The notes beneath the pieces were generated by a model. The model was not told the DNA's origin. It worked only from the letters and a program-made list of their open reading frames with translations, and searched no databases. A stretch of DNA of 12,981 nucleotides from an uncultured Gemmataceae bacterium (GTDB taxonomy: Bacteria; Planctomycetota; Planctomycetia; Gemmatales; Gemmataceae), in NCBI GenBank assembly GCA_937922175.1, contig CAKZUU010000011.1:1-12981 (forward strand), given 5' to 3'. The translations under genes and the position numbers were made by a program. This document shows, in pieces, positions 6,997 through 12,981 of the stretch (its first letter is position 1; every line of letters starts with the position of its first letter).

Positions 6997-7211
6997 ACCG
7001 ATTCGTTACGTGGCTGCTGATCTTGCTGGTCCGTGGTTATCAGCGGTTACTTCGGCCGCTCCTCCCGCCGGTTTGCCGGTTTTACCCCAGTTGCAGCGAA
7101 TACATGATTCTGGCGGTGCGGAAATATGGTCCCTGGCGCGGCGCCTGCAAAGGAGTCGCCCGGATTTGCCGCTGCCATCCCTTCAGCGAGGGTGGGTTTG
7201 ACCCTCCATGA
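6993..7211 (+). CDS. yidD: YidD, membrane protein insertion efficiency factor
   Basis: This 72-residue protein matches YidD over its whole length. It has an N-terminal amphipathic/hydrophobic segment (FVTWLLILLVRGYQRLLRPL, 4-23) and then the family core with RFYPSCSEYMILAVRKYG (29-46), RGACKGVARICRCHPF (49-64) and GGFDPP at the end. Cysteines lie at 28, 34, 52, 59 and 61. YidD sits at the inner face of the membrane and assists insertion of membrane proteins by YidC. It starts within the rnpA stop (ATGA overlap), the standard rnpA-yidD arrangement. yidC, normally next, is absent; an ABC-F gene follows after 113 bases. Confidence 0.96.
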   Translation: MNRFVTWLLILLVRGYQRLLRPLLPPVCRFYPSCSEYMILAVRKYGPWRGACKGVARICRCHPFSEGGFDPP

Positions 7212-7324
7212 CCGGATCGGTTAAATCATCCTCGCCTCATGGCGCCGCCTTGGGACCCTCGTTGAGTGCGAGGCCCTGAGCGCCGATTCGGTGGATGCAA
7301 TGGCTGTTCGCCCCGGATGGAACG

Positions 7325-9217
7325 ATGTTGCTGCTTTCTTGTGATCATTTGACTCGTGGCTTTGACCGAGGTCCCCTCTTCGACGATGTCGGTTTTGAAT
7401 TGCATTTGGGGGAACGAGTCGGACTGGTCGGCCCCAACGGGGCCGGAAAAACCACTCTGATGCGCCTGCTTGCCGGGATCGATACTCCCGACCGGGGCGA
7501 GGTCCGGCTTCATGCCGGTGCTCGCGTCGAACTGCTCGAACAGCAACCCGATTTCCCGTCGAGACGTACCCTCTTCGACGAGGCGAAAAGCGCCTTCGCC
7601 CATCTGTTGGCCGCTCACGACGAGATGATCGCCACCGCCGAAGCATTGGCCCAGGCCACCGACGAACCCACCCGTCGCTCTCTCGCGGCGAAGTATGATC
7701 GCCTCAATGAACTTCTGCGGCATCAGAATGCCTATGTCCTCGATCACAAAGTCGAGGAAGTTCTCCACGGTCTGGGCTTCCGGGACGCTGACTTCCACCG
7801 CCCTCTCGAAACCTTCAGCGGTGGACAACAACGGCGGGTCTTGCTCGCCCGCCTTCTACTGTCCTCTCCCGATGTCATGCTCCTCGATGAGCCGAGCAAC
7901 CATCTGGACATCGATGGCACGCGCTGGCTGGAGAATTATCTGCAACAGCAGCCTCAAGCCATGCTGATCGTGAGTCATGACCGCTATTTCTTGAACCAGG
8001 TCTGTACCCGGATCTTCGAGTTGCATGATCGCAAAATCCGCTCATACCCCGGTAACTTCCAACAGTATCTCCGGCTGCGGGAGGAACGCTTTGAACGTGA
8101 GTTGAAAGAGTGGCAAGCGCAACAGGAGTTTATCGAGAAACAGGAAGAGTACATCCGTCGAGTTCACTATGGTCAGTTGGCCCGTCAGGCGCAGTCTCGG
8201 CGAAAAGCCCTCGAACGGCTCGATCGCCTGGAAAAACCGACTCGGATCGAATCGCCCAAAATGCATTTCGGCGACGTGGTCCGAACCGGCGACATTGTCT
8301 TCGAGGCCGTCGATTTGGGAATGAGTTACGCTTCGCGCGTCCTATTCGAGGGGCTGAACTTTTCTCTGCCGCGAGGGAAAAGGCTCGGCATCATGGGGCC
8401 CAACGGCTGCGGGAAAACGACGCTGCTGAAAATCCTTCTGGGCGAGCAGAAACCGACCCGCGGCGAGGTGCGACGAGGCTCGCACGTCCAGCCGGGATAC
8501 CTCGACCAGCACCTGACCATCCTCCCTGACCATCTTCCGGTTCTTCGCGCCGTTTGGCCTTCGCCCGACCCGCGCATTGACGAACAAAAAATCCGTGATC
8601 TTCTCGGAAGGTTCGGACTGGTTGGCGAGGTCGTGCATCAGCCGGTGCGAGAACTGAGCGGAGGTGAGCGCAGTCGTGCTTGTCTGGCCAAACTCGTCGC
8701 TCAAGGAGTCAATGTTCTGGTACTCGACGAACCCACCAATCACTTGGATGTTTGGGCGTGCGAGGCGCTGGAGAACGCGCTGCTGGAATATCAAGGCACG
8801 GTCGTCGTCGTCAGCCACGATCGTTTCTTTCTGAACCGCGTTGTCGATCTCTTGATCGTCATGAGGGATGGGAACGCAGAAGTGGTGCATGGCAACTATG
8901 ACGCCTACGAGTTGCTCCGCGCTGCTCGGGAAACGGCGACTCAAAACCAGGCGAAAATTCCCCAGCCGACACGTCCTGCTCCTCCCTCCAAACCGAAGAA
9001 GCCCAAGCGTCGATTCCCGTTTCGCAAGGTGGAAGAACTCGAGGCCGACATCGCCGCGACCGAAGCGGAGATCAAAGAAGCCGAGGCGGCCTTGGCCTCG
9101 CCCGAGTTGTATCGAGATGCCACGAAATTGAAAGAAACGATGCAGCGATTTGAACAATCGAAACAACGCTTGCAGCAGCTTTATGAACATTGGGAAGAGG
9201 CGGTCGAACTGAATTGA
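7325..9217 (+). CDS. ABC-F family ATPase (Uup-like)
   Basis: This 630-residue soluble protein has two ATP-binding cassettes and no membrane segments. The first has Walker A GPNGAGKT (36-43), signature FSGGQ (164-168), DEPSNHLD (188-195) and switch His218. The second has GPNGCGKT (358-365), LSGGE (444-448), DEPTNHLD (468-475) and His498. DEPxNHLD is the ABC-F hallmark. Both catalytic Glu residues are present. The inter-domain linker (about 241-310) is charged and helical, as in ribosome E-site binders. A Pro/Lys-rich hinge (547-563) leads to a C-terminal coiled coil (565-627), as in Uup. The ATG at 7325 has a GGATGG ribosome site; an in-frame ATG at 7295 would add 10 residues. ABC-F proteins act on ribosomes to relieve stalling, and some give antibiotic resistance. 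Its place after rpsR, rnpA and yidD suggests a housekeeping translation role. Confidence 0.93.
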   Translation: MLLLSCDHLTRGFDRGPLFDDVGFELHLGERVGLVGPNGAGKTTLMRLLAGIDTPDRGEVRLHAGARVELLEQQPDFPSRRTLFDEAKSAFAHLLAAHDEMIATAEALAQATDEPTRRSLAAKYDRLNELLRHQNAYVLDHKVEEVLHGLGFRDADFHRPLETFSGGQQRRVLLARLLLSSPDVMLLDEPSNHLDIDGTRWLENYLQQQPQAMLIVSHDRYFLNQVCTRIFELHDRKIRSYPGNFQQYLRLREERFERELKEWQAQQEFIEKQEEYIRRVHYGQLARQAQSRRKALERLDRLEKPTRIESPKMHFGDVVRTGDIVFEAVDLGMSYASRVLFEGLNFSLPRGKRLGIMGPNGCGKTTLLKILLGEQKPTRGEVRRGSHVQPGYLDQHLTILPDHLPVLRAVWPSPDPRIDEQKIRDLLGRFGLVGEVVHQPVRELSGGERSRACLAKLVAQGVNVLVLDEPTNHLDVWACEALENALLEYQGTVVVVSHDRFFLNRVVDLLIVMRDGNAEVVHGNYDAYELLRAARETATQNQAKIPQPTRPAPPSKPKKPKRRFPFRKVEELEADIAATEAEIKEAEAALASPELYRDATKLKETMQRFEQSKQRLQQLYEHWEEAVELN

Positions 9218-9376
9218 CGCAGGCGGCGACCGCGGAACAGTCGGGTCCGACGATCTCGACGCCGCTGTCTTTTCGGAAGTGTCAACATTCCGACGATCCC
9301 GAGTTGGCGCGGCGGTTCGGTGCGGACGATGGCGAGCGATTCGCCACATCGGATCGACGCGGTGACTTGGAACGGC

Positions 9377-10651
9377 TCAACCCGGATCGTGGAGCAACTG
9401 CGGGATCGCCTTGCCCTCGGCGAATCGGACGGTTCGACCGATCGGCGTCTGGTGAACGGTGGAGGGGCTGATGCCCAGGGCGGTCAGGACGGTGGCGTGC
9501 AAGTCGCCGACCTGAACAGGATCAGCAGGATTCGGGCGTCCTTCGGGGTCGGTCGCGCCGATGACCTGACCACCGCGGATGCCGCCTCCCGCGAGAGCGA
9601 CGCTGAAGCCCGTGGGCCAATGATCTCGACCGCCGGCCGGGTTGATGGTCGGAGTTCGACCGAATTCGCCAAGGCACATCACCAGTGTTTTTTCCAACAA
9701 TCCACGTGAACGCAGATCTTTCAGCAGCGAGGCGAAAGCGGGATCCAGTATCCGGACCCGGTCGCGCGTCAGTTCGTGGTTGTTGATGTGCGTGTCCCAT
9801 CCGTCCAGATTGACCTCGACGCATCGAACGCCCACTTCGATCAGTCGGCGGGCTGCCAAACAGCCACGACCAAAAGGCGTGTCGCCATATTCGGCTCGGA
9901 CCGACACCGGCTCGAGAGAAACGTCGAAGGCTTTGAGTTGTTCCGAGGTCATCATTCGGCGAGCGGCGGCGATCGTCTCGCGGTGAAGTGTCTTTTCCAG
10001 GCGACGTTGCCGGGATGCGGCGAAGGTCGTGTCGAGGAGATGCAAATAATTCATCCGCGCCTGATCTCGTTCGCGGCTGGTAAGCGACTGCGTGTCGGGG
10101 ACGGGACCTGCGGGATCGCCCATGAGGAAGGCATCGAACCGGTCGCCAAGGTATCCCCCGCGAGGCGGCCAAGCGTTCGGCAAAATACTGATGTGGCGGG
10201 GGACCTCGGTGGAACCGACCGGGAGTTGATGGCAAATGATGGCGCCGATGGCGGGATGCACGACGGTGGGGTCGGGCCGAAAACCCGTCTTCAAGGTGTA
10301 TGTCCCGCGCTCGTGATCCCCCTCTTTGCTGATCATGGAACGAATGAGGCTGACATCCTGCATTTGCTCGGCAAGCCGCTCGAGACCTTCCGCCAATTGG
10401 ATACCCGGCACCGACGTGCGGATGGCCTTGGTGTCGCCAGCAATCCGAGTGCCGGGGTGCGGGTCGAAGGTTTCCAGTTGGCTCGGTCCGCCTTGCAACC
10501 ACAGGATGATGACGGATTGAGCTGGTTCGGAAGTTTTTCCCCGCCGTTCCGCTGCGAGTGCCAAATATTCGCCAACAGGGGTGAGCCAGCTCGCTCCGGC
10601 CAATCCGGAGAGGCGGAGGAAGCGACGACGACTCGGAAATTCATGGTCCAT
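9377..10651 (-). CDS. DUF1501 family protein, Tat-exported
   Basis: This 424-residue protein starts with a twin-arginine signal (SRRRFLRLSGLAGASWL, 7-23), so it is exported folded. Family motifs run in order: ILWLQGGPSQLETFDPHPG (49-67), SKEGDHERGTYTLKTGF (108-124), HPAIGAII (132-139), VEVNLDGWDTHINNHE (278-293), GEFGRTPTIN (328-337) and GRDHWP (341-346). DUF1501 is related to the alkaline phosphatase/sulfatase fold, but its reaction is unknown. The conserved Asp and His residues could bind metal. The ATG at 10651 is chosen because it puts the twin arginines near the N-terminus. In-frame ATGs at 10678 and 10681 and a TTG at 10687 would add 9 to 12 residues. The gene follows the DUF1549/DUF1553 gene by 48 bases in an operon, the usual planctomycete pair. 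It converges on the ABC-F gene. Confidence 0.93.
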   Translation of the reverse strand: MDHEFPSRRRFLRLSGLAGASWLTPVGEYLALAAERRGKTSEPAQSVIILWLQGGPSQLETFDPHPGTRIAGDTKAIRTSVPGIQLAEGLERLAEQMQDVSLIRSMISKEGDHERGTYTLKTGFRPDPTVVHPAIGAIICHQLPVGSTEVPRHISILPNAWPPRGGYLGDRFDAFLMGDPAGPVPDTQSLTSRERDQARMNYLHLLDTTFAASRQRRLEKTLHRETIAAARRMMTSEQLKAFDVSLEPVSVRAEYGDTPFGRGCLAARRLIEVGVRCVEVNLDGWDTHINNHELTRDRVRILDPAFASLLKDLRSRGLLEKTLVMCLGEFGRTPTINPAGGRDHWPTGFSVALAGGGIRGGQVIGATDPEGRPNPADPVQVGDLHATVLTALGISPSTVHQTPIGRTVRFAEGKAIPQLLHDPG

Positions 10652-10699
10652 GACAGATTCCCGCGGCAGAAACCGCATCATCGACAACGTACCCGCGGT

Positions 10700-12313
10700 T
10701 CAATGATTCCAGGAAAACTCCGCGGAGTTGACCAGCGCCCAGAACAAGTCCTCCATATGTTGGCCGCGACGTTGAGTTTGGTTCGCGAGGACCGCTGTGA
10801 AATGGTCGGCCTCTTGAGGGGTCGGCCGACGCGTCAGGGTGGCCAAAAAGGCCGTCTCGACCGCCTTGGGATGGTCGGGAGCCATCCAGGCGATTCGCCC
10901 GACGGAGTTCAAAATCTCGGCGGCGACTCGTTCGCGAACCAATTTGCCATTCATCATCAAAAGCCGTTGAGGAATGGTGCCTCCCCGGCCGTCAAATTCA
11001 TCCTCCCCAAAATCGCCGTACCGAGTCACAAACTCGTTCTCCTGACCGAACCGAGCCAAACGCAGGAGGATGTGCGACTGCGCGTTGATCGTCGAGAGCG
11101 AAGCAGCCTGAAGAATGCTCCCGGCGACTTGTTCAGGACGAAGCCGAGTCATTGGAAAAACGGCCCAATTCAGATCTTCGGCCTCACCCGGCTCCGGATC
11201 GCCTGCACTGTCTAAGCGGAAGACGCGGCAAGAGGCGATGATCCGGATGAGTCGTCGCAAATCGAAACCGTGACGCGCGAAATCCTCAGCGAGGACAGCC
11301 AGGGCCGGGTGCGCTTCGCCGCCTTGCGCCTCGAGATTGTCGACAGGCTCGACCAGAGGACGGCCCGTCATGACCGCCCAGACTCGATTGACGATGGCCT
11401 TTGCAAAATAAGGGTTTTGCGGATGGGTGACCCACATCGCCAACTGTTGTCGGCGGCTACCCTGCTGGGGTAAAAGCTCCTTCGCAAAGGGCACCGCAGG
11501 ATCGACGACTTTGACGCCGCCGGTTTTTTTGTCCTCGACCTCGAATTTTCCTGGACCGTCGTAGACCCCTTTGAAACCGATATGGGTTTGTGCGAAGAAC
11601 GCAGCGAACCCTTGGAAGTCCGATTGTTTCCACTCGGCGAAGGGATGGTGATGGCATTCCGCGCAGTCCAACCGCAGGCCGAGGAAGGCGCGAGTGACAC
11701 GCCCGGCCAGACGAATCGGATGCGGCTGGTTGTTTTTGTCGGGCTGCGCCGTGACACTGATGAAGTTCGTCGCAGGATGGTCCGTCCAAAGGCCGGTGCC
11801 CGCGATGAGCTCGCGCACGATCTGGTCATAAGGTCGATCCTGCGCGATTTGTTCCTCCAACCAAGTGACGAAGCGTCGTCGGCGGAACAGCAGAAAGGGA
11901 CCCTGTTCTGTCCCGACCATCGCACGTGCCAGACGTTCGGCGAAATACGAGGCGAAACGCTGGTCTTGCAAGATACGGTCCAGCCACCATGCTAGGCGTT
12001 GGTCCGCGGGGAGCGCTTCAAATTGCCGAATTTCCTCGACCGACGGCACCGTACCCATCAAGCCCAGGGCAAGTCGTCGAGCGATCAACAGGTCGGCAGC
12101 ATCTCGCGTCGGTCGGACTTGGGCGGATTGCCATCTCTCCTCGAACGAGGCATCCACGCGCTGCACCGACTCGCGGAAATCGGCGTTGGTGTAGGAGGCA
12201 GCATCATACGAGGTGGCTGGCTGGTTTGGAGGGGGCGGCCATAAATGCGCTGCCAACGCCACCACACCTCCCCCGACGACGCCGACAAAGATCAGATCTC
12301 GCAGGCCGGGCAT
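10700..12313 (-). CDS. DUF1549/DUF1553 protein, membrane-anchored
   Basis: This 537-residue protein has an uncleaved-looking hydrophobic anchor at 7-23. A DUF1549 domain lies at about 45-240 and contains ARRLALGLMGTVPSVEEI (78-95) and the cytochrome-like CAECH motif (217-221) in DCAECHHHPFAEW. A DUF1553 domain lies at about 287-530, with AIVNRVWAVMTGRPLVEPVDN (306-326 region), RLRPEQVAGSILQA and LMMNGKLVRERV, ending in LFWALVNSAEFSWNH. The CxxCH suggests covalent haem binding, but this is not proven for the family. Many relatives are longer and carry an extra N-terminal cytochrome-like domain, which is absent here. The ATG at 12313 has an AGGGG site 8 bases upstream. It is the first gene of an operon with DUF1501. 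Function is unknown; a periplasmic role is inferred. Confidence 0.93.
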   Translation of the reverse strand: MPGLRDLIFVGVVGGGVVALAAHLWPPPPNQPATSYDAASYTNADFRESVQRVDASFEERWQSAQVRPTRDAADLLIARRLALGLMGTVPSVEEIRQFEALPADQRLAWWLDRILQDQRFASYFAERLARAMVGTEQGPFLLFRRRRFVTWLEEQIAQDRPYDQIVRELIAGTGLWTDHPATNFISVTAQPDKNNQPHPIRLAGRVTRAFLGLRLDCAECHHHPFAEWKQSDFQGFAAFFAQTHIGFKGVYDGPGKFEVEDKKTGGVKVVDPAVPFAKELLPQQGSRRQQLAMWVTHPQNPYFAKAIVNRVWAVMTGRPLVEPVDNLEAQGGEAHPALAVLAEDFARHGFDLRRLIRIIASCRVFRLDSAGDPEPGEAEDLNWAVFPMTRLRPEQVAGSILQAASLSTINAQSHILLRLARFGQENEFVTRYGDFGEDEFDGRGGTIPQRLLMMNGKLVRERVAAEILNSVGRIAWMAPDHPKAVETAFLATLTRRPTPQEADHFTAVLANQTQRRGQHMEDLFWALVNSAEFSWNH

Positions 12314-12447
12314 GAGATCAGCCCCTGACGAACTATTTGACCTACTCTACCTTGAAACCGTCCCGATTGTTTCGCAATCAGCGGCGGAATGATGCAAGGG
12401 CAGGTGTCGCTCGAAACAAGAGCCGGTCACGCGAAGTATTCATCATC

Positions 12448-12981
12448 ATGAACCAACCCGTCGAGACAGCGATTCCCAACGTGGAACCTCTCGATGCTCT
12501 TCCCGTCGGCGACGAGCCGCCGATGATGACGGCTCTGCCCGCGTTCCCAGAGCGGGCAAAGAGCGAGCCGATGTCTCCTTTCGATTCGTCTGAGCGACCC
12601 GGCCTCCTTGCCCGGATCTTCTGGGCGATCGTCGGCATCCCGGAGTGGCTCTTCGGTTTGCTCAGTGTCCTCGTCGGACTGGCGATTCTCGCCGCTTTGC
12701 CGCTGCTGCAATTTCTGAGTTTGGGCTATTTGTTGGAAGCCGGCGGTCGAGTCGCTCGCACGGGGCGTTTCCGAGACGGCTTCATCGGCATCTGGACGGC
12801 CGCACGCATCGGCGGCGTCGCTCTGGGCATCTGGTTGTCTCTCTTGCCGGCCCGCATCGTCTCGGACCTGGCACACTCCGCACAGGTCATCGACCCCAAC
12901 GGTCGTGTCGCAGCGGCTTGGCGACTCGGGTTGCTTGTCCTCTTGTTCTTGACCTTCGCTCATATCATCGCAGCTTGCGCT
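12448..12981 (+). CDS. Polytopic membrane protein, 3' end cut by window edge
   Basis: The frame is open from the ATG at 12448 to the window end (178 codons, no stop), so the gene is partial. Residues 1-50 are acidic and Pro-rich, probably a disordered cytoplasmic tail. Hydrophobic segments follow at about 65-90 (LFGLLSVLVGLAILAALPLL), 118-136 and 158-177 (WRLGLLVLLFLTFAHIIAAC). Between the first two is a polar loop, SLGYLLEAGGRVARTGRFRD (91-110). I do not recognise a named domain; it resembles a conserved planctomycete membrane protein of unknown function. No in-frame start lies upstream nearby, and the ribosome site is weak. It is divergent from the DUF1549/DUF1553 gene, with 134 bases between them in which no clear promoter was seen. 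Confidence 0.8.
   Translation, partial: MNQPVETAIPNVEPLDALPVGDEPPMMTALPAFPERAKSEPMSPFDSSERPGLLARIFWAIVGIPEWLFGLLSVLVGLAILAALPLLQFLSLGYLLEAGGRVARTGRFRDGFIGIWTAARIGGVALGIWLSLLPARIVSDLAHSAQVIDPNGRVAAAWRLGLLVLLFLTFAHIIAACA

Noticed and set aside
7257..7273. Hairpin CCTCG-7-CGAGG between yidD and the ABC-F gene
   Set aside because: The stem is 5 bp with no T-run; too weak to call a terminator or regulator.
9330..9346. Hairpin TGGCGA-5-TCGCCA between the convergent ABC-F and DUF1501 genes
   Set aside because: The stem is only 6 bp and no T-run follows on either strand, so it is not supported as a terminator.
8342..9349. 335-codon open frame on the minus strand
   Set aside because: It is antisense to the second half of the ABC-F gene, where Walker and signature motifs fix the real frame.
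9776..11215. 479-codon open frame on the plus strand
   Set aside because: It lies opposite the DUF1501 and DUF1549/DUF1553 genes and spans both and their junction. The product has no recognisable domain.
12337..12380. TTGACC and TTGAAA boxes upstream of the membrane protein gene
   Set aside because: No acceptable -10 element lies 16-18 bases downstream of either, so no promoter is called.
12427..12963. 178-codon open frame on the minus strand, very rich in charged residues and Gln
   Set aside because: It is opposite the membrane protein gene; its composition is what the complement of hydrophobic codons gives. The plus strand shows clear membrane segments.

Overview
The window looks like chromosomal DNA of a planctomycete, probably of the Gemmata-like group. 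Four things point there. A DUF1559 pseudopilin-like protein ends in the H-x9-DG motif. A DUF1549/DUF1553 gene is followed by a Tat-exported DUF1501 gene. An FG-GAP/ASPIC lipoprotein sits next to a TPR protein. Housekeeping genes are scattered outside their usual operons. The DNA is moderately GC-rich, and antisense frames stay open over long stretches because of GC-biased third codon positions. No tRNA, rRNA, CRISPR array, transposase or prophage gene was seen.

Left part (about 31-5128, all minus strand): four genes for exported or envelope proteins. In order of transcription they are an FG-GAP/ASPIC lipoprotein with seven Asp-rich propeller motifs, a membrane-anchored TPR protein 49 bases downstream, a small Cys-rich lipoprotein of unknown function, and a DUF1559 protein with a type IV-prepilin N-terminus. 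The last gene is followed by a convincing intrinsic terminator. The first gene has a plausible promoter, with a 10-bp perfect palindrome at the predicted transcription start.

Middle part (5316-9217, all plus strand): a translation and protein-folding block. It holds ribosomal protein bS18 (rpsR), a zinc-finger-less DnaJ/CbpA co-chaperone, the RNase P protein (rnpA), YidD (4-base overlap with rnpA) and a two-domain ABC-F ATPase with a C-terminal coiled coil. rpsR lacks its usual neighbours rpsF, ssb and rplI. rnpA lacks rpmH upstream and yidC downstream. The rpsR-dnaJ gap holds mutually exclusive hairpins that could act as an attenuator.

Right part (9377-12313, minus strand): a DUF1549/DUF1553 gene followed by a DUF1501 gene, a classic planctomycete pair of exported proteins of unknown biochemical role. 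It converges on the ABC-F gene. A divergent polytopic membrane protein gene starts at 12448 and runs off the right edge.

I found no clearly new multi-gene system. The most useful leads are the palindrome/promoter at the head of the FG-GAP operon, the alternative hairpins before dnaJ, the Cys-rich lipoprotein, and an unexplained coding-like frame between it and the DUF1559 gene.
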